A DNA stretch of 64,000 bases, taken from contig JADGFD010000004.1 of assembly GCA_016744015.1 (NCBI GenBank), positions 182,176-246,175 on the forward strand. The letters are read 5' to 3'. Made by a program: the position numbers and the translations under genes. The notes under the pieces are model-generated. The model did not search any database and was not told the origin of the DNA. It saw nothing but the letters and a program-made list of their open reading frames with translations. Positions 40,766 to 50,050 of the stretch are shown here, in pieces (position 1 is the stretch's first letter; each line of letters opens with the position of its first letter). This DNA comes from Paracoccaceae bacterium. GTDB lineage: Bacteria; Pseudomonadota; Alphaproteobacteria; Rhodobacterales; Rhodobacteraceae.

Positions 40766-42139
40766 TTGGCTAAAGCAAAATCAACCTTCACCTGCACCGC
40801 CTGTGGTGCATCGTTTAAAAAGTGGCAGGGGCAGTGCGAAAGCTGCCATGAATGGAACACTGTGCAAGAAGAGGTGGCGCTATCCACCGGCCCCACCGGC
40901 AAAAGCCTTGGTGTGGCGCGCGGGCGCAAGCTGGCGCTCTCTGATCTATCGGCCCAAGACGCCCCCCTGCCTCGCGCGCAATCGGGCATTAACGAATTTG
41001 ACCGTGTGCTGGGTGGCGGCATGGTGCCTGCCAGCGCCATTCTTGTGGGGGGTGACCCCGGCATCGGTAAATCCACCCTGCTGTTGCAAGCCGCCGCGGC
41101 CTTTGGGCGCTCCGGCCAAAAGGTCATTTATATTTCGGGCGAGGAAGCCGCTTCCCAAATCCGCATGCGTGCGCGCAGGCTTGGCGCTGCCGACGCCCCC
41201 GTGCAGCTGGCCGCCGAAACAAATTTGCGAGACATCATCACCACGCTCGACGCCGAGCGCCCTGCCCTTGCCATTATCGACTCCATCCAAACCATGTGGG
41301 CTGACCACGTAGACAGCGCCCCCGGTTCGGTCTCCCAAGTGCGCGCCTGTGCCCATGAGCTGACGACATTTGCCAAAAAGCGCGGTGTTTCTGTGGTGCT
41401 GGTGGGCCACGTCACTAAAGAAGGCCAAATCGCGGGCCCGCGCGTGGTGGAGCACATGGTGGATACCGTGCTTTATTTTGAGGGCGAGCGCGGCCATCAG
41501 TTCCGCATTCTGCGCGCCGTCAAAAACCGCTTTGGCCCCGCTGATGAAATCGGCGTGTTTGAGATGACGGGTGCGGGCCTAGGCGAGGTCACCAACCCTT
41601 CGGCGCTTTTCCTAAGCGAGCGAGACAACCCCGCCCCCGGTGCGGTGGTTTTTGCCGGCATTGAAGGCACCCGCCCCGTGCTGGTCGAAATTCAAGCGCT
41701 TGTTGCGCCCTCGCCCTTGGCCACGCCGCGCCGTGCAGTGGTGGGCTGGGATAGTGCCCGCCTAAGCATGATTCTCGCCGTGCTCGATGCCCGCGCCGGC
41801 ATCAGCTTTGCTGGCATGGATGTTTATCTTAACATTGCGGGCGGCATGCGCATTTCGGAGCCAGCGGCTGACCTCGCGGTTGCCGCCGCGCTAATTTCCG
41901 CGCGCCAAGGCAAAGCTATGCCACCTGATTCGGTCTGTTTTGGCGAAATCAGCCTCTCTGGTGCGCTCCGCCCCATATCCCAGCCCGATAATCGGCTGAA
42001 AGAAGCCGAGAAGCTCGGTTTTTCATCGGCTTTTGCACCTTCTTTGATGAAGACTGTGGGCGAATCAGGCATAAGCGTGCACAAGTTTAATGATATAATG
42101 GGTTTCATAAGCTCATATTTTGGGCACATAGACGAATAG
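40766..42139 (+). CDS. radA: DNA repair protein RadA
   Basis: A 457-residue RecA-like branch-migration ATPase. An N-terminal C4 zinc finger uses Cys10, Cys13, Cys24 and Cys27. Walker A is GGDPGIGKSTLLLQ near residue 95, Walker B is LAIIDSIQTM, and the RadA-specific KNRFGPADEIGVF is present. The C-terminal Lon-like domain has VVGWDSARLSMILAVLDAR. The TTG start at 40766 follows GGAGG by 8 bases, and no closer ATG gives the zinc finger. cvpA and purF follow, the common order in this group. Confidence 0.97.
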   Translation: MAKAKSTFTCTACGASFKKWQGQCESCHEWNTVQEEVALSTGPTGKSLGVARGRKLALSDLSAQDAPLPRAQSGINEFDRVLGGGMVPASAILVGGDPGIGKSTLLLQAAAAFGRSGQKVIYISGEEAASQIRMRARRLGAADAPVQLAAETNLRDIITTLDAERPALAIIDSIQTMWADHVDSAPGSVSQVRACAHELTTFAKKRGVSVVLVGHVTKEGQIAGPRVVEHMVDTVLYFEGERGHQFRILRAVKNRFGPADEIGVFEMTGAGLGEVTNPSALFLSERDNPAPGAVVFAGIEGTRPVLVEIQALVAPSPLATPRRAVVGWDSARLSMILAVLDARAGISFAGMDVYLNIAGGMRISEPAADLAVAAALISARQGKAMPPDSVCFGEISLSGALRPISQPDNRLKEAEKLGFSSAFAPSLMKTVGESGISVHKFNDIMGFISSYFGHIDE

Positions 42140-42154
42140 TAAAGGGATTAGGCA

Positions 42155-42748
42155 ATGGAAGACTTAACAATCATAGACGGCGTGGCGGCGGCAATTGTCC
42201 TGATTTCAGGATTTCTGGCCTATTCTCGCGGGCTTGTGCGGGAAACCCTTTCGATCGTCGGCTGGGGCGGCGCCGCCATCATCGCCTTCATCTTTGCCCC
42301 GCAAGGCAAAGATTTGGTTTATGAAATCCCCTTTGTGAACGGCCTCGTTGGCGATAGCTGCGAAATTGCGCTTATCATTTCCTTCACATTAATTTTCATC
42401 GTGGCCCTCGTGGTCATTTCGCTGTTCACCCCTCTGCTCGCCGGTTTGGTCTCAAAATCCGCGCTTGGCATTATTGACCGCGCCCTTGGCTTTGTCTTTG
42501 GCCTTGCCCGCGGTGTGCTGCTTATAGTTGTTGGCCTTTTTGTTTATGACCAATTCATCGCCACTGGCGAAGGCATTGGGATTATTGAAGATTCCAAAAC
42601 CAAAGCGCTACTGGCCGAGTCTCAGGCCCGTCTCACCAACGAAGTCGAAACCTCTTCGATCCCCGGTTGGTTCATCGCCAAGTTTGACGAAATCACCAGC
42701 GTGTGCGCCGTATCGGGTAGCACCGAAGCCCCTGTGACAAATAACTGA
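42155..42748 (+). CDS. cvpA: CvpA family membrane protein
   Basis: A 197-residue inner-membrane protein with four hydrophobic segments in the first 150 residues (AAAIVLISGFLAYSRGLVRETLSIVGWGGAAIIAFIF, pattern only; LGIIDRALGFVFGLARGVLL). CvpA lies before purF in many proteobacteria and is needed for colicin V production in E. coli. Its basic role may be in envelope homeostasis. It starts 15 bases after radA with AAAGGGA upstream and leads into purF 74 bases later. Confidence 0.92.
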   Translation: MEDLTIIDGVAAAIVLISGFLAYSRGLVRETLSIVGWGGAAIIAFIFAPQGKDLVYEIPFVNGLVGDSCEIALIISFTLIFIVALVVISLFTPLLAGLVSKSALGIIDRALGFVFGLARGVLLIVVGLFVYDQFIATGEGIGIIEDSKTKALLAESQARLTNEVETSSIPGWFIAKFDEITSVCAVSGSTEAPVTNN

Positions 42749-42822
42749 TAAACGCGGGTGACAGAGTGGCTCTGCGCGTCTATAAGGCGCGCAAGGTTCC
42801 CCTTTGAAACAAGGCCGCGTCC

Positions 42823-44319
42823 ATGACCAACCTGAATTTTCCCAGCCTTCCTTCCCTGCCGTTTGACGACGACAAGCTAAAGGAGGAGTGCGGGATATTC
42901 GGCGTTAACGGCGTGGCGGAAGCCGCCAATTTTGTGGCGCTCGGGCTGCACGCCCTTCAACACCGCGGCCAAGAGGCGGGTGGCATCGTCTCTTATGCCC
43001 CCAAGGCGGGCTTCAATTCCGCCCGCCGCTTTGGCTATGTGCGCGATAATTTCACCAAGGCCAGCCTGATGGACACCCTCCCCGGCGAGCTTTCCATCGG
43101 CCATGTGCGCTATTCCACCAGCGGCTCCAAAGGCCAGACACAAATTCGCGATGTGCAGCCCTTGTTTGCCGAGCTGGCTATGGGCGGCGTGGCCATTGCC
43201 CATAATGGCAACCTCACCAACGCCAATGCGCTCCGTAAAGAGCTTATCCAGCACGGCTCGATCTTCCAGAGCAGTTCTGATAGCGAGTGCATTGTGCATC
43301 TGATGGCTCGCAGCTTCCAAGCCAACATCCCTGAGCGCCTAAAAGACGCCCTCCGCCGCGTTGAGGGCGCATTTAGCGTTATCGCCATGACCCGCACCAA
43401 GCTTATGGGCGTGCGCGATGCCCTTGGCGTGCGTCCTTTGATGCTCGGTAAGCTTGGCGAGGCTTACGTGCTGGCCTCAGAGACTTGTGCACTTGATATC
43501 ATCGGCGCCGAGTTTATCCGCGAGATCGAGCCGGGTGAAATGGTGGTCATTACCGGTGGCCATATTGAAAGCAGCTACCCTTTTACCAAAGCTCCCTCGC
43601 GCTTTTGCATTTTTGAGCACGTCTATTTTAGCCGCCCCGACAGCATCCTCGGTGGCCGCTCTGTTTATGAAACACGCCGCCGAATCGGCGTTGAGCTCGC
43701 CAAAGAGGCCCCCGTAGAGGCCGACCTCGTGTGCCCCGTGCCCGATAGCGGCACCCCTGCGGCCATCGGATATTCGCAGGAATCCGGCATTCCCTATGCC
43801 ATGGGCATCATCCGCAACCAGTATATGGGCCGCACGTTTATTGAGCCAACCGACCAAATTCGCAATATGGGCGTGCGCCTTAAGCTCAACGTCAACCGTG
43901 CCCTGATCAAGGGCAAGCGCGTGATTCTGGTGGATGACAGCGTGGTCCGCGGCACCACCACCGTAAAAATCCGTGAGATGTTTGAAGATGCGGGGGCCAA
44001 GGAAGTCCACTTCCGCATTGCCAGCCCGCCCACGCAATGGCCATGCTTTTATGGCGTAGATACCCCCGAGCGCGGCAAACTACTTGCCAGCACCATGACC
44101 CAAGCGCAAATGCAAAAGCACCTCGCGGTGGATAGCCTGCGCTTCATCAGCCTAGACGGCCTTTACCGCGCCGTTTCTGAAGGCAAGCCTCGCAATACTA
44201 ACCAACCGCAATATTGCGACGCCTGCTTTAGCGGCGAATACCCCATTGCGCCGTCAGACAAAATCAACGCCAACGAGATAGAGCTAAAGCCCGGCAAACA
44301 AGCCCCGCTGCCGCTATAA
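42823..44319 (+). CDS. purF: Amidophosphoribosyltransferase
   Basis: A 498-residue enzyme making phosphoribosylamine from PRPP and glutamine, the first step of purine synthesis. The glutaminase nucleophile is Cys23 in EECGIFGV, following a 22-residue propeptide that is expected to be removed. HALQHRGQEAGGI, GHVRYSTSG and NGNLTN complete the class II amidotransferase site. The PRPP-binding motif VILVDDSVVRGTT is near residue 365. The C-terminal part contains ASPPTQWPCFYGVDTP, of the type with Fe-S or structural cysteines. Its end overlaps by 6 bases, convergently, with the LysE-family gene. Confidence 0.97.
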   Translation: MTNLNFPSLPSLPFDDDKLKEECGIFGVNGVAEAANFVALGLHALQHRGQEAGGIVSYAPKAGFNSARRFGYVRDNFTKASLMDTLPGELSIGHVRYSTSGSKGQTQIRDVQPLFAELAMGGVAIAHNGNLTNANALRKELIQHGSIFQSSSDSECIVHLMARSFQANIPERLKDALRRVEGAFSVIAMTRTKLMGVRDALGVRPLMLGKLGEAYVLASETCALDIIGAEFIREIEPGEMVVITGGHIESSYPFTKAPSRFCIFEHVYFSRPDSILGGRSVYETRRRIGVELAKEAPVEADLVCPVPDSGTPAAIGYSQESGIPYAMGIIRNQYMGRTFIEPTDQIRNMGVRLKLNVNRALIKGKRVILVDDSVVRGTTTVKIREMFEDAGAKEVHFRIASPPTQWPCFYGVDTPERGKLLASTMTQAQMQKHLAVDSLRFISLDGLYRAVSEGKPRNTNQPQYCDACFSGEYPIAPSDKINANEIELKPGKQAPLPL

Positions 44320-44880
44320 AAACAACATCCAAACCGCCACACATGCCAAAATAGCCGCCATAGCCTTATTGGCCAGCTCTCCACTTTGCCCTCGGGCAAA
44401 ACGGGCCGCTACCCTGTCGCCCGCCAAGCTAAACAGGCAAAAAGCCACCATGTTATTCAGCGTAAAAACCGTGGCCACCCATACGAGCGCATCTGCCTGC
44501 CCAAATTGGGAATACATCAAGGCCATCAGCACATAGGCTTTGGGGTTTAGCACCAGCAAAACCACCCCATCCCAAAACCCCGCCACCCGCGCGGCCTGCC
44601 CCGCTTGTGCGCCCGCGCCATAAAGCTTCCATGCCAGCCGCAAAATATAGGCGACACCCATAAGTTTGATGACTGTGAAAATATAAGGATAAGCCGTAAA
44701 CACCGCCAGCAACCCCGCCCCAACCGCAAGCGTTACCAACCATGTAGCGATATGGTAGCCAATATTGGCTGGCACTGTGGCCCAAAAACCAAACCGCGCG
44801 CCATTGGCGGCAAAAAACAGGTTTCCCGGGCCGGGACTATAAGCCAAAGGAAACAGGAATATCAGCAAAGCAAGGGTCAT
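44314..44880 (-). CDS. LysE/RhtB family exporter
   Basis: A 188-residue inner-membrane protein with six predicted helices. The N-terminal signature PLAYSPGPGNLFFAANGARFGFWA is typical of LysE/RhtB amino-acid and metabolite exporters, and VLLVLNPKAYVLMALMYSQF is the second conserved stretch. The exported substrate cannot be told. ATG 44880 is used; a TTG two codons earlier is also in frame. It converges on purF with a six-base overlap. Confidence 0.9.
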   Translation of the reverse strand: MTLALLIFLFPLAYSPGPGNLFFAANGARFGFWATVPANIGYHIATWLVTLAVGAGLLAVFTAYPYIFTVIKLMGVAYILRLAWKLYGAGAQAGQAARVAGFWDGVVLLVLNPKAYVLMALMYSQFGQADALVWVATVFTLNNMVAFCLFSLAGDRVAARFARGQSGELANKAMAAILACVAVWMLFL

Positions 44881-44944
44881 GGACAACTCCGTTTTGCCAT
44901 TCCTACCCGGGCAAAACCGTTTTGCCAGCCCATTTCCTGCGCAT

Positions 44945-44977
44945 AAAAAAAGCCCCGCACTATGGCGGGGCTTTTTT
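44945..44977 (-). terminator. Bidirectional-looking terminator after bioY
   Basis: GCCCCGC (44952-44958) and GCGGGGC (44965-44971) are flanked by A- and T-runs, giving a 13-pair stem with a six-base loop. On the minus strand it follows the bioY stop by 16 bases. Confidence 0.85.
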
Positions 44978-44992
44978 ACTAATTGCGTTAGT

Positions 44993-45568
44993 TTACTTAC
45001 GCTTAAGCAGCTTCCAAGCCATCGGCAGCAGCAGCGCCACCAGTCCCAGCTTCACCGCGTCGCCAATCAGGTATGGCACCATGCCAACCTCTATCGCCTT
45101 CAAAGCGCTCATATCATAAAGCACGGTCAGCCACGCCAAACCGGGCACATAAATCAGCACATTAGCTGCCAGCAGCAGTCCTGCCATTTTCAGCACCGAG
45201 CGATCCCAGCCCTTAGTTGCACCGTAGCCCAGCAATACCGTCGCCAGCACAAAGCCCAGCAAATAGCCGCCCGTGCCGCCCATCATATAAGCCAGTCCGC
45301 TCACTTCCGAGCTGCCCGCAAACACGTCAAACCCAAGCACGCCCAGCAGCATATAGCCCAAAATCGTCGCCAACCCGAGCCGAGGCCCATAGGCCGCACC
45401 CAAAGCCAGCACAGCAAATGTGCCCATTGTAATGGGCACCGGCCACATAGGCACGGCCACCTTGGCGGAAACTGCGAGCAGCGCAATGCCGCCTACCACA
45501 AGTGCTGCGTGACGTAACGCAGAGTTGGAAGCCCAAAGGGCATTTGAAAGGGTCATATTCGGTGTCAT
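44993..45568 (-). CDS. bioY: Biotin transporter BioY
   Basis: A 191-residue integral membrane substrate-binding (S) component for biotin. It has six helices and the conserved VPMWPVPITMGTFAVLALGAAYGPRLG region, SGLAYMMGGTGGYLLGFVLA and VGMVPYLIGDAVKLGLVALL (patterns). ATG 45568 is preferred because AAGGA lies 7 bases upstream; an ATG two codons earlier is too close to it. No BioM/BioN gene is nearby, so BioY works alone or with a shared ECF module. I saw no clear BioR box in front. Confidence 0.93.
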   Translation of the reverse strand: MTPNMTLSNALWASNSALRHAALVVGGIALLAVSAKVAVPMWPVPITMGTFAVLALGAAYGPRLGLATILGYMLLGVLGFDVFAGSSEVSGLAYMMGGTGGYLLGFVLATVLLGYGATKGWDRSVLKMAGLLLAANVLIYVPGLAWLTVLYDMSALKAIEVGMVPYLIGDAVKLGLVALLLPMAWKLLKRK

Positions 45569-45701
45569 CAGCATATCCTTGTTGATAATTTCAATGGCTT
45601 GCGGCCTTTTTGGCCTGCCAGCACAGTAATTTCAAGAGAAGAACCACCGCGCGACACCTTTTCCTCTGGTTTTTCCGCCCGCCAGCGCCTAAATCCCCCT
45701 C

Positions 45702-46355
45702 ATGGAACATACACAAAAAACCGCGCTTATCACTGGCGCCTCGCGCGGGCTTGGCTATGCCACCGCGCTCACGCTGGCTGATAAAGGCTACCACATCATC
45801 GCACTGGCCCGCACCGTTGGCGGGCTAGAAGAGCTGGCCGATGTGATCGAGGCCAAAGAGCAAACCATCACGCTTGTGCCGCTGGATGTCACCGACGAAG
45901 GTGGCCTTCAGCGCTTGTGCCTCAGCATTTTTGAGCGCTGGAAGGGCCTAGATTTACTGGTGCATTGCGCGGTAAAAGCCCCCTTGCTCACCCCCATGGA
46001 TGCGCTGGTTGATAAAGATTTTGACAGCACCATGAACACAAATGCCCGCGCCACCGCGCGCCTAATCGCCCTCACCGAGCCCCTGCTCCGCGTGGCCAAC
46101 GGCACGGCGATCTTTCTGGATGACCCACATGATGGCGAAAAGTTCTTCGCGGCCTATGCCGCCAGCAAAGCCGCCGCCCGCTCAATGGTGCAAAGCTATC
46201 AAGCCGAAACGGCCAACCTTAAACCCCGGGTGATTTTGCACCAGCCTGCGCCCATGCCCACAGCCACCCGCGCCCGCTTTCATCCCGGCGAAGATAAATC
46301 AACGTTGGCAACTACGGCTGATGAGGCCAAACGGATGATCGAAATGCATCTGTAG
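45702..46355 (+). CDS. SDR family protein with altered active site
   Basis: A 217-residue short-chain dehydrogenase/reductase fold. The cofactor motif TGASRGLGYA is intact at residues 11-20. YAASK supplies the Tyr-X3-Lys pair. The usual NNAG is HCAV, and the catalytic serine strand (normally ending in xxSS) reads AIFLDDP, so the serine is replaced. The last part is short. The protein may therefore bind a nucleotide without normal dehydrogenase activity, or work on an unusual substrate. It lies between bioY (divergent) and der (convergent) and has no partner gene. Confidence 0.85.
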   Translation: MEHTQKTALITGASRGLGYATALTLADKGYHIIALARTVGGLEELADVIEAKEQTITLVPLDVTDEGGLQRLCLSIFERWKGLDLLVHCAVKAPLLTPMDALVDKDFDSTMNTNARATARLIALTEPLLRVANGTAIFLDDPHDGEKFFAAYAASKAAARSMVQSYQAETANLKPRVILHQPAPMPTATRARFHPGEDKSTLATTADEAKRMIEMHL

Positions 46356-46379
46356 GGTGGGTGCTCGCACCCACCGTTA

Positions 46380-47798
46380 CTAATGTATCTTCCGCTTCGC
46401 CGCCTTCGCCGCAAACGGGTTGTCCCCACCGCGCAGAAACAGCCTAATCGGCGTGCCGGGCATATCAAAATCCACCCGCAACCCATTGACCAAAAAGCGC
46501 TTATAGCTTTCCGGCACTTTATCCGGCACAGAGGTAAACACAACAAAGGTCGGCGGGCGGGTTTTTACTTGCGTCATATACCGCATCTTAATCCGGCGGC
46601 CACTCGGCGCAGGCGGCGGGTGGCCCTCGATCATCGCCTTCAGCCAACGGTTCAGCTTGGCGGTTGATATCCGCGTGTTCCACGTGTTGTGCGCCTTGAT
46701 AATCGCTTCATGCAACCGGTCTACGCCCTTACCGGTGAGGGCCGAAACCATCACCATCGGGGCGCCACGAAGCTGGGGCAGCAAGCGACCAAACTTCTCG
46801 CGCAGGTCCAAAATCTTCTGGTTTTTCTCGTCTTCAATGTCCCATTTATTCACGGCCACAACCACGGCGCGGCCTTCGCGCTCGGCAAGGTCGGCAATCC
46901 GCAAATCCTGTTGCTCAAACGGCACCTGCACATCCAGCAGCACCACCACAACCTCGGCAAATTTTACGGCCCGCAAACCGTCAGACACTGAAAGCTTCTC
47001 CAGCTTTTCCTGCACCTTGGCCTTTTTACGCATGCCTGCCGTATCAAAAATCCTGAACTCACGGCCTTCCCATGTGGTGCGCACCGAGATCGAATCCCGT
47101 GTGATCCCCGCCTCTGGCCCTGTTAGCAGCCGGTCTTCGCCCATAATCTGGTTAATCAGCGTTGATTTCCCCGCATTCGGGCGACCAACCACAGCAATTT
47201 GCAACGGGCGATCATCGGGCAGCTCAGCAGCTTCGCCAAACTCATCCACCTCGTCTGAAATCTCGATCTCGGTTTCCGGCTCTGCCCCGCCCGAGGCCTC
47301 AAATTCATCATGGATAGGCATCAAAATGGCATACAGGTCTTCCATCCCCTCGCCATGCTCACCTGAAAGTTGGATAGGCTCGCCCAGCCCGAGGTTAAAC
47401 GCCTCGTAATAGCCCGCCTCGCCCGCTTTTCCCTCGGATTTGTTCACCGCCAAAACCACCCGTGCGTTTTTCTTGCGCAAGATATTGGCAAACACCTCGT
47501 CGTCAGCCGTAACGCCCACGCGGGCATCCAGCATAAACAGGCACACATCGGCCATTTCCACCGCGCGCTCGGTCAGCGCCCGCATCCGGCCTTGCAGGCT
47601 CTCATCCGTCGCTTGCTCAAGCCCCGCAGTATCTACCACGGTAAAGCGCAAGTCGCCCAAGCGGGCCTCGCCCTCACGCAAATCGCGGGTTACACCCGGC
47701 GTATCATCCACCAAGGCCAGCTTTTTGCCCACCAAGCGGTTAAACAGGGTTGATTTGCCAACATTCGGGCGGCCAACAAGGGCCATTGTAAAACTCAT
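46380..47798 (-). CDS. der: Ribosome-assembly GTPase Der (EngA)
   Basis: A 472-residue protein with two tandem GTPase domains and a C-terminal KH-like domain. G1 motifs GRPNVGKS (residues 8-15) and GRPNAGKS (about 205-212), G3 motifs DTAGLE and DTAGMR, and G4 motifs NKSEG and NKWD are seen. The first NKxD is NKSE, a variation often seen in Der. An acidic linker lies near residue 180. Der is needed for 50S maturation. Upstream on the same strand are bamB and a yfgM-like gene, the same order as in E. coli. Confidence 0.96.
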   Translation of the reverse strand: MSFTMALVGRPNVGKSTLFNRLVGKKLALVDDTPGVTRDLREGEARLGDLRFTVVDTAGLEQATDESLQGRMRALTERAVEMADVCLFMLDARVGVTADDEVFANILRKKNARVVLAVNKSEGKAGEAGYYEAFNLGLGEPIQLSGEHGEGMEDLYAILMPIHDEFEASGGAEPETEIEISDEVDEFGEAAELPDDRPLQIAVVGRPNAGKSTLINQIMGEDRLLTGPEAGITRDSISVRTTWEGREFRIFDTAGMRKKAKVQEKLEKLSVSDGLRAVKFAEVVVVLLDVQVPFEQQDLRIADLAEREGRAVVVAVNKWDIEDEKNQKILDLREKFGRLLPQLRGAPMVMVSALTGKGVDRLHEAIIKAHNTWNTRISTAKLNRWLKAMIEGHPPPAPSGRRIKMRYMTQVKTRPPTFVVFTSVPDKVPESYKRFLVNGLRVDFDMPGTPIRLFLRGGDNPFAAKAAKRKIH

Positions 47799-47868
47799 GG
47801 TTTCTGCCTCTGGAAACAGGTTCCGGGGCCCGGGGCCCCAAAACGCTAGCTAGTAGCCCCTCTTGCCT

Positions 47869-49182
47869 CTATTGGAAAGCGAGAAGTTTGCCTTTTTGGT
47901 TTAGCACATACAAAACGCCTGCCGCCACAATTGGAGCCGAAGCCGCGCCATTTGGCAAAGTAGTACTATAGGTTTCAGCGCCACTGACCGGATCAAAGAA
48001 GCGCAAGCGCCCGTCTGTGCCGGCCACAATAACCTGCCCACCAGCCATAACCGGCCCGTAATGGGCAATAAAACCTTTGCGCTTTTCTGGCTTGGCAAAC
48101 TCAGGCAGTTGCGTGGCCCAAAACACCCGCCCCGAAGCGGCATCAATCCGCAAAAGCTGCGAAGTATCACTCACAATAAACACCGAACCACCAATCACAG
48201 CAGGCGCATCCGTGGCCCCTGCGGGCAATGACCACAGCTCAGAGCCATTGGTCACCCGTAGCGCCGCTATTTCACCACCTGCATTAGCCATATAGACCTG
48301 CCCGCCAGCTATAACAGGCGCGCCCGGTAGCCCCCCGATCATGGCGCGCACATCTGACAAGCGCCCCGCATTAACCTCGCCATTCCAGCGGCCCGTGCCA
48401 CCTGTCGTCGCCCCTATGCTCTGCCCCGAGCTAAACGGCAACACCACGTTTTGGCCCGAAACCGCCGGGCTAGAGCCCCCCATGGTCACCGGCCCTGTGC
48501 CCCGTGCACCACGCAAGGCCCAGCTTAGCTGACCGCGCGCGCCATCAATGGCATAAGCCACATCATTGGCCGCCATCACAAACACCCGCCCAGCCGCAAC
48601 GGTAGGCCCGCCGCGAAGGGGGGCATCAAATTCATAACGCCAGTTCACAGTGCCACCGCTTACTTCCAGCGAAAGCAGCTCGCCAAATCCGGTGGTTACA
48701 TAAAGGTTGTTGCCGTCCAGCGCCAAACCGCCCCCAAAGCCTTCGGCACCGTTATCATCGCCAATGGGCGTAATATCAGCCTGCCACAGCATCGCGCCGC
48801 TATTGGTCGCGCTGGCTTGCACCTGCCCGCCTGCATCCAGTGTGTAAACCACACCATTAGCCAAAACAGGGCTGGCGGTAATGCGTGAGCGGTCACTATT
48901 GCCACGGCCAATATCCGCGCTCCAGCGCAATGTAGGCGTGGCCGAGAGCGACAAATGCGGCACCACATGATTGGCCCCAAAACCCTCTTGCAGCCAGTTG
49001 GCATTGCTCACAGGCCCGCCCAGTGTAATCCGCGCGGACGCATTCTCTACCTGCAATTGCGGGCGAATAGTATGCCGCTCACCAGATAAAACCGTATTGT
49101 TATTGTTCTTGCATGAGGCCAAGGCCCCCATTGCCAGCACTAGAAACCCGAGTTTCCGCCATGTTCCTGCTTTTGCCATCAT
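47869..49182 (-). CDS. bamB: Outer-membrane assembly lipoprotein BamB
   Basis: A 437-residue lipoprotein. The signal sequence ends in the lipobox LASC, with Cys23 or 24 depending on which of two adjacent ATGs is used. The remainder is an eight-bladed PQQ-like beta-propeller with repeated units such as VVYTLDAGGQVQASA, LYVTTGFGELLSLEVSGG and VFIVSDTSQLLRIDAASG. BamB assists BamA in inserting beta-barrel proteins and would act on the porin-like protein in this window. It lies between der and the TPR gene. The propeller is complete. Confidence 0.9.
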   Translation of the reverse strand: MMAKAGTWRKLGFLVLAMGALASCKNNNNTVLSGERHTIRPQLQVENASARITLGGPVSNANWLQEGFGANHVVPHLSLSATPTLRWSADIGRGNSDRSRITASPVLANGVVYTLDAGGQVQASATNSGAMLWQADITPIGDDNGAEGFGGGLALDGNNLYVTTGFGELLSLEVSGGTVNWRYEFDAPLRGGPTVAAGRVFVMAANDVAYAIDGARGQLSWALRGARGTGPVTMGGSSPAVSGQNVVLPFSSGQSIGATTGGTGRWNGEVNAGRLSDVRAMIGGLPGAPVIAGGQVYMANAGGEIAALRVTNGSELWSLPAGATDAPAVIGGSVFIVSDTSQLLRIDAASGRVFWATQLPEFAKPEKRKGFIAHYGPVMAGGQVIVAGTDGRLRFFDPVSGAETYSTTLPNGAASAPIVAAGVLYVLNQKGKLLAFQ

Positions 49183-49200
49183 TACAAAACCCTGCTCAAA

Positions 49201-49857
49201 TTACCCGTTGGCCGTGTCCGCTTCCCCGTCTCCGCCCAGCGCCACCAGCAATTGCTGGGCGCGGCTGCGAAGGCCCGGCGTTATGCCTGGGTCAGCCAAA
49301 ATAGTGGCCAGTTCAGCCGTGGCGGCCTGAATGTCGCCATCACGTACATATTGCATGGCCCGTTGCTCCAACGCTAGTAGGCGATAGGGGGCACCTACGG
49401 CCGTTAGCCGATCATAAGCGCCGTTTCGCTCATTTACCGGCATATTTGCCCCGTCGAGCATAACTATTTTCAGCCAGGCAAGGTCAGCATAAATCACGGG
49501 CGCATCCAAATCAGCCACAATGCCCCGAAGAGATTCCAGCGCGCCTGCGGAATCACCTACACCAAGCAAAAGGTTAGCTTGCTCAAACAAGGCCAGCATT
49601 GAAAGTGGTGCGCCGTTTGTCGCCAGCGTGTTTAGCGCCTCTGCATCCCCTGCCGCCTGCGCTGCTCGCATCAAATCACCGCTCAGTTGCGCCGCCGTTT
49701 CCTGCTTGGCTTTATTCCACTCATTATAGGCCGTGCCGCCCACAATTCCAAGCACCACAAGCCCCAGAATCCAGCCGTATTTTTTGAACGCCTTAAACAG
49801 CCTATCCTTGCGGACCTCTTCACTCACCTCGTCAATAAAGGATTCTGATTCGCTCAC
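49201..49857 (-). CDS. YfgM-like TPR membrane protein
   Basis: A 218-residue inner-membrane-anchored protein. Near residues 28-45 a single transmembrane helix (YGWILGLVVLGIVGGTAY) follows a short charged cytoplasmic part. The periplasmic part is helical with TPR-like repeats (LSMLALFEQANLLLGVGDSAGALESLRGIV, pattern only). E. coli YfgM has this layout, interacts with SecYEG and PpiD, and is encoded just before bamB, as here. The start is GTG at 49857 with GGAGAA 5 bases upstream. Identity of role rests on synteny and topology. Confidence 0.82.
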   Translation of the reverse strand: MSESESFIDEVSEEVRKDRLFKAFKKYGWILGLVVLGIVGGTAYNEWNKAKQETAAQLSGDLMRAAQAAGDAEALNTLATNGAPLSMLALFEQANLLLGVGDSAGALESLRGIVADLDAPVIYADLAWLKIVMLDGANMPVNERNGAYDRLTAVGAPYRLLALEQRAMQYVRDGDIQAATAELATILADPGITPGLRSRAQQLLVALGGDGEADTANG

Positions 49858-49907
49858 GTAACTTCTCCTGAAAAACTTTGCGCGAACTTAGCGTTAAAGC
49901 GATTCAC

Positions 49908-50030
49908 ATGCAAAGACAAAGGATAATCCTTGCGGGAATGTGTGAAAATGCACCGGACGGTCTTGTTTCGCGGCTTTTGGAGGCTTACCTAGCGCCAAAC
50001 GGCACCCTTTATTGGGTGAACCGGCTATAG
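49908..50030 (+). CDS. Possible 40-residue small ORF before the RND operon
   Basis: An ATG at 49908 opens 40 codons ending at 50030, 20 bases before the RND adaptor start. The product would be MQRQRIILAGMCENAP-like at its start and end in TLYWVNRL. No ribosome-binding site is evident and no family is known. It may be a leader ORF or chance. Confidence 0.2.
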   Translation: MQRQRIILAGMCENAPDGLVSRLLEAYLAPNGTLYWVNRL

Positions 50031-50050
50031 AAGCTAGCGGAGCGCACCCG

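Noticed and set aside
44879..45517. 212-codon plus-strand frame across bioY
   Set aside because: It is exactly antisense to the well-supported bioY gene and is rich in Gln/His, a usual sign of a shadow frame.
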